Positions 41,431 through 50,056 of a DNA stretch of 50,276 nt are shown one piece after another. The translations under genes were made by a program, and so were the position numbers. The notes under the pieces were generated by a model. It saw only the letters and a list, made by a program, of their open reading frames with translations. It ran no database searches and was not told where the DNA came from. The stretch comes from Candidatus Rokuibacteriota bacterium. Lineage in GTDB: Bacteria; Methylomirabilota; Methylomirabilia; Rokubacteriales; CSP1-6. The stretch covers positions 1 to 50,276 of the forward strand of contig QHSQ01000147.1 of NCBI GenBank assembly GCA_003221615.1, in the 5' to 3' direction. Every line of letters begins with the position of its first letter. Position 1 is the first letter of the stretch.

Positions 41431-42366
41431 ATGGACTTCGTGCGATCGATCCCCGTCCTGTCGAACCTCTTCCTCGTCGAGCGGAACGGGATGACCTTCC
41501 TGGAAGCGCTGCCGATCCTCCAAAATGGAATCCTGGCCGGCCTGCTCGTCGCGCTCGTGAGCGCCTTCCTCGGTGTCTATGTCATCCTCAAGCGGATCGT
41601 GTTCGTCAGCGCGGCGATCTCCCAGATCTCGTCGCTCGGCGTCGCCTGCGCCTTCCTGGTCGCCGCCCTCCTCGGCCATCACGCGAGCGAGGTGAAATCA
41701 CAGTTCTTGAGCGGTCCGGGGTTGACGTCGGTCGTATTTGCTTGCCTGGCGGCGCTTCTCCTGGCCCGGCAGGTGAGCGAGAAGCGCATCACGCGAGAGA
41801 GCATCCTGGGCATCGGTTACGTCTTGCCGGCCGGTCTCACATTAGTGGTCCTCGACCTGTTGAGCGCGGAAGCGCACGCCATCGAGGATATTCTCTTCGG
41901 TAACTCGGTCTTCGTCTCCGTCGAGCAGCTGCGGGTGCAGGCGGTGACCGCCGTCGCGGTGCTGCTGATCCACCTCCTCCTGTACAAGGAGTTCATCTTC
42001 ACCTCGCTGGACCCGGAGACCGCGACCGCCTGCGGGATGAGGACGCGACTCTTCAACCGGATCTTATTGTTGACCATCGCCTTCACGATCGCCGTGTCCA
42101 TCATGTCCATCGGGGCGCTGCCGGTCTTCGCCTTCATGGTCATCCCGGCCTCGGCGGCCTTGACGCTTACCGAGCGGCTGGGGCCCGCGTTCCTCCTGTC
42201 AGTCGCGTTCGGGGTGTCAGCCGCTCTCGTCGGGTTCTATCTGTCGTTCGTCTTCTCGCTGCCGACCGGGCCCGCCATGCTGGCTACGGCCGGCGTCTTT
42301 CTCATCCCGGGTGGCGCCAAGACGCTCTTGCATCGCTGGCGACTCGTCGGATCGCCGACCGCCTGA
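41431..42366 (+). CDS. Metal ABC transporter permease (ZnuB/MntC-like)
   Basis: This inner-membrane protein of 311 residues has eight to nine hydrophobic helices. Family landmarks are NGILAGLLVALVSAFLGVYV, FVSAAISQISSLGVACAFLV, ITRESILGIGYVLPAGLTLV and SIGALPVFAFMVIPASAALTL. It is the membrane subunit of the zinc/manganese importer. One permease and one ATPase serve two binding proteins. ATG 41431 follows the ATPase stop by two bases. The CDF exporter gene starts 16 bases after its stop. Confidence 0.9.
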   Translation: MDFVRSIPVLSNLFLVERNGMTFLEALPILQNGILAGLLVALVSAFLGVYVILKRIVFVSAAISQISSLGVACAFLVAALLGHHASEVKSQFLSGPGLTSVVFACLAALLLARQVSEKRITRESILGIGYVLPAGLTLVVLDLLSAEAHAIEDILFGNSVFVSVEQLRVQAVTAVAVLLIHLLLYKEFIFTSLDPETATACGMRTRLFNRILLLTIAFTIAVSIMSIGALPVFAFMVIPASAALTLTERLGPAFLLSVAFGVSAALVGFYLSFVFSLPTGPAMLATAGVFLIPGGAKTLLHRWRLVGSPTA

Positions 42367-42382
42367 GCGGGATCGAGTCGAG

Positions 42383-43417
42383 ATGAGACATCGGCACGCC
42401 GATCATGACCCGGGCGAAGAAGCCCATGCGCACGACCATCACGAGGGCCGTGGTCATGGACACGGGCATGGCATTGTCGATCCGTCCATCGCCTCGAGTG
42501 ACCGGGGGCTGTGGGCGTTGAAGTGGTCATTCGTCGGGCTCATGGTCACCGCCGTGATCCAGACCGGCGTGGTGCTGCTGTCCGGCAGCGTGGCCTTGCT
42601 CGCCGATACAATCCACAACTTTGCCGACGCCGCCACGGCGATCCCTCTCGGCGTGGCGTTCTGGCTGGCCCGTCGCGGCGCGACACCTCGGTTCACGTAC
42701 GGCCTCGGTCGTGTCGAGGACCTGGCGGGGCTGGCGATCATCGTGACGATCCTCGCCAGTGCTATTGCCGCCACCTATGCCGCAATACACCGGCTACTTC
42801 ACCCCGAACCCGTCGCGCTCCTCTGGGCGGTCATGGTGGCTTCGGTGATCGGCTTCGTCGGCAACGAGGCGGTTGCCGTCTTCCGTATCAGGGTCGGCCG
42901 CCAGATCGGCAGTGCCGCCCTCATCGCCGATGGTTACCACGCACGCATCGACGGGTGGACGAGTCTGGCGGTCTTGGTCGGGGCGATCGCCGTGTGGGCC
43001 GGCTATCCACTCGCCGATCCCGTCGTCGGCCTGCTGATCTCGATCGCGATCTTCGTGCTCGTGTGGCAGTCAGCCGGGTCGATCCTCCTGCGGACGCTCG
43101 ACGGCGTCGAAACCCAGGCGCTTCAAGATATCGTGCACGCCGCCGGCCAGGTGCTGGGGGTCACGGAAGTCACGGACGTGCGAGCTCGGTGGATCGGTCA
43201 CCGGCTGCACGCAGACCTGAGCATCACCGTTCCGAGTACGCTCTCGGTCGGCGAGGGGCACGAGGTCGCGAAGGCCGTACGCCACCAACTCCTGCACCAC
43301 CTGCCGCATCTGGGCAGCATGACCGTTCACGTCGATCCCGATGGGCAGGGCGGGGACCGTCATCATCGTATCGGAGCGCACGTGCATGATGGGTTGCCGA
43401 TGCACACGCACGAATAG
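42383..43417 (+). CDS. Cation diffusion facilitator metal exporter
   Basis: This 344-residue protein has a His-rich N-terminus (HAHDHHEGRGHGHGHG) and six transmembrane helices. The two HxxxD metal-site motifs are TIHNFADAA in helix 2 and GYHARIDGWTS in helix 5. The C-terminal cytoplasmic ferredoxin-like domain (ILLRTLDGVETQALQD, DLSITVP) and a His-rich tail are also present. CDF proteins extrude Zn, Co, Cd or Mn against protons. Placing an exporter in the importer operon suggests trafficking or rapid overflow control. ATG 42383 has GAG-rich sequence before it. The TPR gene start overlaps its end. Confidence 0.93.
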   Translation: MRHRHADHDPGEEAHAHDHHEGRGHGHGHGIVDPSIASSDRGLWALKWSFVGLMVTAVIQTGVVLLSGSVALLADTIHNFADAATAIPLGVAFWLARRGATPRFTYGLGRVEDLAGLAIIVTILASAIAATYAAIHRLLHPEPVALLWAVMVASVIGFVGNEAVAVFRIRVGRQIGSAALIADGYHARIDGWTSLAVLVGAIAVWAGYPLADPVVGLLISIAIFVLVWQSAGSILLRTLDGVETQALQDIVHAAGQVLGVTEVTDVRARWIGHRLHADLSITVPSTLSVGEGHEVAKAVRHQLLHHLPHLGSMTVHVDPDGQGGDRHHRIGAHVHDGLPMHTHE

Positions 43418-44804
43418 GTCAGGCCCGCCAGGCCTGGGACCCGCCGTGTACCTCACATGGGTGCTGCTGTTGGCCGGCCTCGCTCTCGCGCCACCGTCGA
43501 TCGTCTTGGCCCAGGCATCTCGAGCCGACGATGAGCTCGCCGAGGCCCGGCGTCTGAATCAGGAGGCCGCTACGCTCTACAGCTCCGGGAAGCTCGCGGC
43601 GGCGATTCCGCTCGTCCAGCGTGCGCTCGCGATCCAGGAGAAAGCTCTCGGGCCCGAGCACCCGGACGTGGCCGCGAGTCTCGACGCCCTCGCGGGATTG
43701 GACCGCGCTCAGGGGAACTACCGTGAGGCGGAGCGGCTCTACCGGCGGGCGCTCGCGATCCGAGAGAAGGCGCTGGGGCGGGGGAATCCAGCTCTAGTCC
43801 TGAGCCTCAACAACCTGGCCGGGCTCTACCGTGCTCAAGGTAAGTACGCGGAGGCGGAGCCGCTGTACCGGCGTGCCCTTGCGATCGAAGAGGAGTCACG
43901 GGGGCCGGAGAACCTGAGCGTGGCGGCGAGCCTCGACAATCTGGCGGGACTCTACCGCGCTCAAGGTAAGTACGCGCAGGCAGAGCCCCTGTATCGGCGT
44001 GCCCTTGCGATCGGAGAGAAGTCACGCGGGCCGGAGGACCTGGACGTGGCCGCGAGCCTGAACAATCTCGCAGGGCTCTACCACGCCCAGGGCAGGTACG
44101 CCGAGGCGGAGCCGCTGTATCGGCGTGCGCTCGCGATCGGGGAGAAGACGCTGGGGCCCGAGCACCCGAACATCGCCGCAAACCTCAACAACCTGGCGCT
44201 GCTCTACGCCGCCCAGGGAAAGTCGGCGGAGAGCGAGCCACTTCAGCGGCGCGCGCTTGCGATTCAGGAGAAGGCGTTAGGGCTGGAGCACCCGGACGTG
44301 GCGACGAGCCTGAACAACCTGGCTGAGCTCGAGCGTGCTCAGGGCAAGTATGCGCCCGCGGAGCCGAGATATCAGCGTGCGCTCGCGATCAGGGAAAAAG
44401 CTCTGGGGCCGGAGCATCCGGCCGTCGCCGGGAGCCTCAGCGGCCTGGCAGAGCTCTACCAGGCCCAGGGCGCGTACGCGCAGGCCGAGTCGCGATACCG
44501 GCGCGCGCTCGCGATCCTCGAGAAGGCGCTGGGACCCGAGCACCCCGACGTGGCGACGGTCCTCGACAGCCTGGCCGGGCTCTACGAAGCTCAGGGGAAG
44601 TACTTGCAAGCCGAGCCGCGGTATCGGCGTGCGCTCGTCATCCTCGAGAAAGCGCTGGGACCGGAGCACCCCGACGTGGCCACGGTCCTGGAGAACTTTG
44701 CGGCCTTTCTGCGCAAGACGAATAGAGCCGCGGTTGCACAAGACATGGAGGCGCGCGCGCGAATCATCAGGGCGAAGCGCGCCGAGATCGCTCCGGCGAA
44801 GTGA
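43386..44804 (+). CDS. Exported tetratricopeptide (kinesin light chain-type) repeat protein
   Basis: This 472-residue protein has an N-terminal basic stretch and a hydrophobic segment (VYLTWVLLLAGLALAPPSIV), then nine consecutive 42-residue TPR units from residue 76 to about 453. Each unit fits YRRALAIxEKALGPEHPDVA followed by SLNNLAxLYxAQGKYAEAEP. KLC-type TPRs form superhelical binding surfaces and no catalysis is expected. ATG 43386 lies inside the end of the CDF gene and gives a good signal peptide n-region; GTG 43446 is a shorter alternative. It is the last gene of the plus-strand metal operon, converging with HupE-like. Confidence 0.85.
   Translation: MMGCRCTRTNRSGPPGLGPAVYLTWVLLLAGLALAPPSIVLAQASRADDELAEARRLNQEAATLYSSGKLAAAIPLVQRALAIQEKALGPEHPDVAASLDALAGLDRAQGNYREAERLYRRALAIREKALGRGNPALVLSLNNLAGLYRAQGKYAEAEPLYRRALAIEEESRGPENLSVAASLDNLAGLYRAQGKYAQAEPLYRRALAIGEKSRGPEDLDVAASLNNLAGLYHAQGRYAEAEPLYRRALAIGEKTLGPEHPNIAANLNNLALLYAAQGKSAESEPLQRRALAIQEKALGLEHPDVATSLNNLAELERAQGKYAPAEPRYQRALAIREKALGPEHPAVAGSLSGLAELYQAQGAYAQAESRYRRALAILEKALGPEHPDVATVLDSLAGLYEAQGKYLQAEPRYRRALVILEKALGPEHPDVATVLENFAAFLRKTNRAAVAQDMEARARIIRAKRAEIAPAK
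43611..44744 (+). repeat. Nine tandem 126-bp repeats encoding TPR units
   Basis: The TPR coding region is a near-regular series of nine 126-base units (42 codons). Units are diverged but share long identical stretches such as those encoding RRALAI and GPEHPDVA. The array is wholly coding, so it is a protein repeat rather than an intergenic satellite. Confidence 0.85.
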
Positions 44805-44851
44805 GGACCGCGTCGTCGAAGTGCCGGAGCGGTGCGAATACAGGCCGGCCG

Positions 44852-45970
44852 TCAGAAGGGCATGAGGCCGAGCTGGAAGACGCGGTCGACAAGCCAGAAG
44901 GATCCCAGGAGCAGGATCGGCACCGAACCCACCCGGACCAACCACCACTGGCGTCGTTCCCGTACCTTCTCGTCGGGCGCCCTCCGGATCAGCGTGAGCA
45001 CGGGCAGCACGACGAGCAGAATCGAGATCTGGCCCAGCTCCACGCCAAGATTGAAGGACACGACGGGCACCGCGATGGACTGAAGATCCTGGAGCCGCTC
45101 GCGCAGCACGCTCGAGAAGCCCAGCCCGTGGACCAGACCGAACGCGAACGTGAGCATCCACCGGTGACTTCCCTGCGTGATGAAGAAGTTCTCCGCGGCC
45201 ACGTAGACGATCGACGCGGCGATCAACGATTCGGTCATCGCTCCTGGCAGACGGATCAGATCGAGAGCCGCGAGCAGCAGCGTGATGCTGTGGGCGACCG
45301 TGAACGACGTCACCACGCGCACCATGTCGCGCAGCCGCTGCGCCGCGAGGAGCAACGCCATGAGGAACGCGATGTGGTCGTACCCGACGAAGATGTGATG
45401 CATCCCCCACAGGATGAACTCCACGGCGGTGCCCAGGATCGTCGGGTTGAGTCGCGCGAAGGTCAGGTCGAGCTGGTACGGACCGTATTTGTTGTAGATT
45501 TTCTGCACGCCCGCCCACGAGACGATGACCGCCGCCTGGTGGTTCCTGATGACGGTGAAGAAGAGCGCGGAGGAAAGCTGAACGCGCTTCACCTCGGCGG
45601 TCGAGGGGAACCGGAAATGCTGTCGCGCGTACGAGATGTACTTCTGGCCGGTCGGTCCGGTGGCATAGACCGGCTCCAGCGCTCCGGCTTCGGCCTCTAC
45701 CGAGTTTCCGTTGATGTCGACCTTGAGACACTCGAGCAGGTAGGCGACGATGTCCGATTTCTCCGCCTGCAGCTGGGCCTCGGTGAGCTCGAGCTCACCG
45801 GCCGGAAGCCGCACAACCTTTTCGAGGCCCGCCACTCCAACGTCCACCGTCCAGAGAACCTCGTTCGGCCTGATCTCCACGTTGGAGGTGGAGAACCTCT
45901 CGTCGTGGGCCGAGGCGACGGACCCGGCGAAGAGGACGAGCAAGACGGCGAGGACGAGCGGGCGCGTTAT
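44852..45970 (-). CDS. HupE/UreJ-family membrane protein
   Basis: A 372-residue protein: a signal peptide (TRPLVLAVLLVLFAGSVASA), a periplasmic domain of about 180 residues, and a C-terminal HupE/UreJ domain of six to seven helices. That domain has WGMHHIFVGYDHIAFLMALL (HX5DH-type metal motif), SFTVAHSITLLLAAL, and FAFGLVHGLGFSSVL. HupE and UreJ supply nickel to hydrogenase or urease; others are of unknown function. The coding frame meets the upstream gene at AATAACG: ATA at 45970-45968 overlaps the TAA stop of the binding protein. Since no ATG, GTG or TTG gives the whole signal peptide, an ATA start is inferred. Confidence 0.82.
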   Translation of the reverse strand: MTRPLVLAVLLVLFAGSVASAHDERFSTSNVEIRPNEVLWTVDVGVAGLEKVVRLPAGELELTEAQLQAEKSDIVAYLLECLKVDINGNSVEAEAGALEPVYATGPTGQKYISYARQHFRFPSTAEVKRVQLSSALFFTVIRNHQAAVIVSWAGVQKIYNKYGPYQLDLTFARLNPTILGTAVEFILWGMHHIFVGYDHIAFLMALLLAAQRLRDMVRVVTSFTVAHSITLLLAALDLIRLPGAMTESLIAASIVYVAAENFFITQGSHRWMLTFAFGLVHGLGFSSVLRERLQDLQSIAVPVVSFNLGVELGQISILLVVLPVLTLIRRAPDEKVRERRQWWLVRVGSVPILLLGSFWLVDRVFQLGLMPF

Positions 45971-47664
45971 TGAGTTGATTTGTCGAGCCAGGCGGACATC
46001 AGCCGCCCTCCGTAGTCGGGCCCGATGTTCGGGCCGAAGTCCCTGACGTTCGGCATCCACGCGGCCACCACGCTCGCCGAAGGCCCGCAGACGTAGTAGA
46101 CCTGCTGCGAGCAATAGCGCTGGATGTCGTAGACGATGTCGCGGCGCGCACTATCCTTGAATGTGCGCCGCTGGCGCTTGACCATCTCCGTGAGCTTGGA
46201 GTCGTTGACGCCGGATGCGTTGAGTGCGTCGCCGGGCAGCAGCGCCTCGAGATAGGAGTCGGGATCAGTTGCGCCGTCGCGCACGGCGAGCATCATCTTG
46301 TCGAACTTGCCGTAGACGGAGCTGGAGACGAAGGCTTCGTAGTCCTGCACCTTGAGCTCCGCCTCGATGCCAGCAGCCTTCCAGTTCTTGAGGGTGGCCT
46401 GGACAGCGCCCATCCATTCGGGCCCGTACCCCGCCGTCGTCTCGACTGGGATCTTGATGCCGCCCGGATGGCCGGCCGCGGTGAGCAGCTGCCTCGCGCC
46501 CACCGGATCAAAGGGCTCATAGAGCTTCTGGCCATCGGGCGGCAGTTCCTTGATCGGGACTGACCATTCCTTGAGCGCGGCGGGGATGACCGGGCTGGGC
46601 GCGCCTTTCCCCTGCGCCAACGGATTGCGCTCGAGGATCTCGCGCCAGTTGTCCGCCATGGCGATAGCCCGGCGAACCCGGACGTCCTTGAGCGGATCCT
46701 GGTCGAGCTTCATGGCGGCGATTCTCCCGGAGGGCACCAGGAACTCGCGGGTTTGCAGCGGCAGCCACCAGTGACCGAGTTTCTTCTTGGCGGCCGCCAC
46801 GTCGCTCCGGCGGATCGTCATGCCGGGCTCCGGGCCGAAGTCGAACTTTCCCGCCAGGAACGCGGCCAAGGCCGCGTTCGAATCGGGGTTGATCGTGAGC
46901 TCCACCGCGTCCGCGTACGGCAGCTTGGGATAGAAGCAGTTCGGGTTGCGGACGAAGCTGATCCTGGCGCCCGGCTCGTAACGCTCCAACATCCACGGGC
47001 CGGTCCCGACGACCGATTCCCACTTCTTGAGGTCGCCGTACTTTTCGACGCATTCCCTGGCAATGATCCAAGTCGAGGTGGAGGCCATGCGGTCGAGGAA
47101 CCAGGCATTGGGTTCCTTCAGCGTGAACTTCACCGTGTACTTGTCCGGGGCCTCGACCTTGTCCACGATCTCCAGGAGGGCCCGGTTCGGGTTGCCCTTC
47201 GTCGCCAGGAAACGGTCGTACGTATATTTCACGTCATCGGCGGTCAACTCGCGCCCGTTGACCGGCGACTTGGGCTGCCACCGGACGCCCTGTCGCAGTC
47301 TGAAGACGTAAACCGTATCTCCCACGCGGTCCCAGGATTGCGCGAGGTCGCTGTCGAGGGGCTGCGTGCCCGGGACGATGGTCGTGCCGGGCTTGATCAT
47401 GACCAGTCGGCTATACGCGAACGAGAGTGGCACCATCGTCGAGTAGGCGGCCGTCTGGTGGGGATCGAAGTGAGCGGGCGACTGCGCGATGCGTATGCGG
47501 AAGGTGCCTCCGCGATCTGGCTGCTTGGCTTTCTCCGGAGGCGGGTCTCCGTCCGCGAAACTTTCGCCCGGCCGGAAACCAAATGCGCCCGCGGCTGCCG
47601 CAGCGCCCCCCAGCTTGAGCAAGTTGCGGCGGGACACTGGCTGCGGCCTGGGGCGTGACAGCAT
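45967..47664 (-). CDS. Tat-exported family 5 (peptide/nickel-type) substrate-binding protein
   Basis: This 565-residue protein starts with a twin-arginine signal (VSRRNLLKLGGAAAAAGAF). The mature part is a DppA/OppA/NikA-type binding protein: RIAQSPAHFDPHQTAA, DLAQSWDRVGDTVYVFRLR, VKYTYDRFLATKGNP, GTGPWMLERYEPGARISFVR, and PNVRDFGPNIGPDYGG near the end. It would bind a peptide, nickel complex or small organic in the periplasm. No permease or ATPase genes are near; a HupE/UreJ-like protein is translationally linked instead. ATG 47664 is chosen over TTG 47670 because GGAGGAGG lies eight bases before it. Confidence 0.9.
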   Translation of the reverse strand: MLSRPRPQPVSRRNLLKLGGAAAAAGAFGFRPGESFADGDPPPEKAKQPDRGGTFRIRIAQSPAHFDPHQTAAYSTMVPLSFAYSRLVMIKPGTTIVPGTQPLDSDLAQSWDRVGDTVYVFRLRQGVRWQPKSPVNGRELTADDVKYTYDRFLATKGNPNRALLEIVDKVEAPDKYTVKFTLKEPNAWFLDRMASTSTWIIARECVEKYGDLKKWESVVGTGPWMLERYEPGARISFVRNPNCFYPKLPYADAVELTINPDSNAALAAFLAGKFDFGPEPGMTIRRSDVAAAKKKLGHWWLPLQTREFLVPSGRIAAMKLDQDPLKDVRVRRAIAMADNWREILERNPLAQGKGAPSPVIPAALKEWSVPIKELPPDGQKLYEPFDPVGARQLLTAAGHPGGIKIPVETTAGYGPEWMGAVQATLKNWKAAGIEAELKVQDYEAFVSSSVYGKFDKMMLAVRDGATDPDSYLEALLPGDALNASGVNDSKLTEMVKRQRRTFKDSARRDIVYDIQRYCSQQVYYVCGPSASVVAAWMPNVRDFGPNIGPDYGGRLMSAWLDKSTQ

Positions 47665-47690
47665 CACCAAGTCCTCCTCCGCCGGCGCAT
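47664..47690 (-). CDS. Possible leader peptide MRRRRRTW
   Basis: ATG 47690 opens an eight-codon frame with five Arg codons. Its TGA shares an A with the ATG of the binding-protein gene (TGATG). The AGG AGG codons are also the ribosome binding site of that gene. It could couple or regulate translation, or simply be a by-product of the purine-rich site. Confidence 0.2.
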   Translation of the reverse strand: MRRRRRTW

Positions 47691-47798
47691 GGTTCGCGGC
47701 GGGGCTACGCCCTCCGGAACGCGTCGACTGGACGTGAGCGCGTTAATACGGATGACAGCGGCACGGCCGGCATCGCGGCCAAGGTACTGGACTCAACA

Positions 47799-47831
47799 TG
47801 AAGATTTCCTGAAGACCGCCTGAATCTTCAC
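47799..47831. promoter_or_regulatory. Triple direct-repeat operator in the divergent region
   Basis: Three 11-base steps read TGAAGATTTCC, TGAAGACCGCC, TGAATCTTCAC (or TTCA-type repeats on the minus strand). An 11-base spacing is typical of OmpR/PhoB-type regulators. The site lies 78 bases upstream of the response-regulator ATG and 135 bases upstream of the divergent binding-protein gene. A similar triplet occurs at 50183-50213. Confidence 0.5.
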
Positions 47832-47908
47832 TCGCGTTGCTTCTTGACGACGAACCGAGGCCGCGCCTACCTTCCGTGCCATTCACCTCTCGTGAGATAT
47901 GGCCAGGT

Positions 47909-48586
47909 ATGCGCATCCTTCTCATTGAGGATGACAAGGAAGCGGCTCGGCTGCTTGCCAGGGGCCTGCGCGAGGAAGGGTGGATCGTCGACATCGCCTT
48001 CTCCGGGGAGAGCGGCGACGAGATGGCGAGCGTGAATACTTACGACGCCATCGTGCTCGACTGGATGCTCCCCGACCGCGACGGCATCGCGGTCTGCCAG
48101 AGCCTGCGTGGGAGCGGCCTCCACGTCCCCATCCTGATTCTGACGGCGCGGGATGCGATCGAGGACCGCGTTCTCGGTCTGAACGCGGGCGCTGACGACT
48201 ACCTGCCAAAGCCCTTCGCCTTTGCCGAGCTACTCGCTCGCCTCCACGCCCTTCTGCGCCGGTCCGAACTGACGCGCCCGGTCCTTCTCACCGTGGAGGA
48301 CCTCACGCTCGATCCCCGCAGCCATCAGGTCATGCGGGGAGGCATACCTATCAGCCTGACGCCCAAGGAGTATGGGATTCTCGAGACCTTGATGCGCCAC
48401 GCCGGTGAAGTCGTGAGCCGCGCCTACCTCGGGGAGCACGTGTGGGAGGACGAACACGACTCTCTGACGAACTTGGTCGACGTCCACGTCAGCCACCTCC
48501 GGAGGAAGGTCGATCAAGGCCCCGTGACTCCGCTCATCCACACCGTGCGGGGTCATGGCTATCGCCTGGGACCACCACCTCGCTGA
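47909..48586 (+). CDS. OmpR/PhoB-family response regulator
   Basis: This 225-residue regulator has a receiver domain with acidic pair D8-D9 (LLIEDDKE), phospho-acceptor D51 (AIVLDWMLPDRDG), Thr in LILTARD and Lys in DYLPKPFAF. A winged-helix output domain follows (LDPRSHQVMRGG, LTPKEYGILETLMRH, VDVHVSHLRRKVD). Related regulators CusR and CzcR control metal efflux. The kinase gene overlaps by one base (TGATG). An upstream in-frame start at 47837 is rejected because the fold starts at MRILLIEDD. Its own likely target sites are the repeats at 47799 and 50183. Confidence 0.93.
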   Translation: MRILLIEDDKEAARLLARGLREEGWIVDIAFSGESGDEMASVNTYDAIVLDWMLPDRDGIAVCQSLRGSGLHVPILILTARDAIEDRVLGLNAGADDYLPKPFAFAELLARLHALLRRSELTRPVLLTVEDLTLDPRSHQVMRGGIPISLTPKEYGILETLMRHAGEVVSRAYLGEHVWEDEHDSLTNLVDVHVSHLRRKVDQGPVTPLIHTVRGHGYRLGPPPR

Positions 48587-49998
48587 TGACGCTGAGCTTC
48601 AAGGCGCGGCTCACGCTCGTTCACCTGGTCGCCGTAGCGCTCATCTTGGTGGGCACGGCGTTGACAGCCAACTGGGCGCTGTCTCGCGCCGTGCTGAGTC
48701 AGATCATCGACGCGGCGATCCTCGCTCTCGCCGAGGCCGAGGCGGCGGCGATGGTCGAGAAGCCTCACCCCCCCACCCATGTCCACGAGATGGCCCCGGG
48801 GACGGCGGCCCCCTCGTTTGCCCGGCTCGACAAGTTCGTCCAGATCGTGCGCATGGACGGCGGGGTCATGGCGCGTAGCGTGACCCTGGGGAGCGCGCGA
48901 TTGCCCACCAAGCCGGGCCTGCTGACCCGACTCCAGGAAGGTCAGACGGTGTTCGAGACGGTCGAAGACTTCGGCGAAGAGCCGGTCCGGATGGTGTCGC
49001 TACCGGTCGACACGGGGGGCACCCGCTACGCCGTTCAGGTGGCGATGTCGCTCGACGACGCGTACGCCGTTCTTCGCTCTGCGCGGCTCTTGTTCACGGG
49101 CATGGCCGTGAGCATCCTGGTCGGGGTCGGGCTGATCGGGGCGCTCCTGACCCGGCGCGCCCTTCGTCCGATCGATCGCATCGTCAGCCGGGCGCGAGAG
49201 ATCGGCGAGGGAAGCCTGAGTGAACGGCTTCCGCGCCCGGCCCAGCAAGACGAGATCGGGCGTCTGGTCGACACTCTCAACGAGATGCTCGGTCGCATCC
49301 AGGAAAGCTTCGAGATCCAACGGCGCTTCACAGCTGATGCGGCCCACGAGCTCCAGTCGCCTCTCTCGCGCTTGCGGACGGAGCTCGAGGTGACGTTGCG
49401 ACGGCATCGGGACACCGCGGAGTATGAAGACACCCTGCATTCGTGTCTCGACAAGGTCGAACGCCTTTCGATCTTGACGAGAGAGCTTTTGACGCTGGCG
49501 AGGCTCGATGCCGAGCAGGGCCGGGCCGCGGCCGCTGGCACCGTGTCGCTCGGGCCTCTCCTCGAGGGCGTGGTTCGGCGGCTCGCGCCGGAGGCCGAAC
49601 GTCGGCGCGTCACGATCGCCGTCCACCCGTCGCAAACGCTGTCGCTGTCCGTCCGGTGCGCGGAGGGGCTTGCCGACCTGGTGTTCACCAACGTGCTCGA
49701 CAACGCCGTGAAGTTCTCACCGCCCGGGGGTCAGGTCGTCATCGATACCGCGGCCGAAGGCGCGGCGGTCGTTGTCGCCGTCTCCGACGCAGGCCCCGGT
49801 ATCCCGGCCGACGAGATCTCCCGGGTCTTCGAGCGCTTCTATCGTGGTCGCGTCGCGAGGGCCACCGACAGCCGCGGCTTCGGTCTGGGGCTGGCCATTT
49901 CCCGTGCCGTCGTCGAGAACCACGGCGGCCAAATGTCCGTCGAGACCGCCGTGGGCCGCGGCGCGACCTTTCGCATTCGTTTCCCCGTTGCGTCCTGA
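48586..49998 (+). CDS. Membrane sensor histidine kinase
   Basis: This 470-residue kinase has TM1 at residues 8-30, a periplasmic domain to about residue 165 and TM2 at 168-188. A HAMP linker (RRALRPIDRIVSRAREI), HisKA with H254 (DAAHELQSPLSRL) and an HATPase domain follow. The HATPase domain has N box NVLDNAVKFSP, G1 DAGPGIP and G2 GFGLGLAI. The periplasmic part includes EKPHPPTHVHEMAP (H61, H65, H67), a possible metal-binding patch. Together with the preceding regulator it forms a CusS/CzcS-like two-component system that may sense metal. The stimulus is inferred from context only. Confidence 0.94.
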   Translation: MTLSFKARLTLVHLVAVALILVGTALTANWALSRAVLSQIIDAAILALAEAEAAAMVEKPHPPTHVHEMAPGTAAPSFARLDKFVQIVRMDGGVMARSVTLGSARLPTKPGLLTRLQEGQTVFETVEDFGEEPVRMVSLPVDTGGTRYAVQVAMSLDDAYAVLRSARLLFTGMAVSILVGVGLIGALLTRRALRPIDRIVSRAREIGEGSLSERLPRPAQQDEIGRLVDTLNEMLGRIQESFEIQRRFTADAAHELQSPLSRLRTELEVTLRRHRDTAEYEDTLHSCLDKVERLSILTRELLTLARLDAEQGRAAAAGTVSLGPLLEGVVRRLAPEAERRRVTIAVHPSQTLSLSVRCAEGLADLVFTNVLDNAVKFSPPGGQVVIDTAAEGAAVVVAVSDAGPGIPADEISRVFERFYRGRVARATDSRGFGLGLAISRAVVENHGGQMSVETAVGRGATFRIRFPVAS

Positions 49999-50056
49999 TC
50001 GCGGCGTAGCGCACGTTCCCCGCGGACGCGCCGCGCGGCGATCGACGCCGACCGTC

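Noticed and set aside
43611..44744. CRISPR-like or satellite repeat array
   Set aside because: Units are 126 bases, entirely in frame and code for TPRs; there are no spacers.
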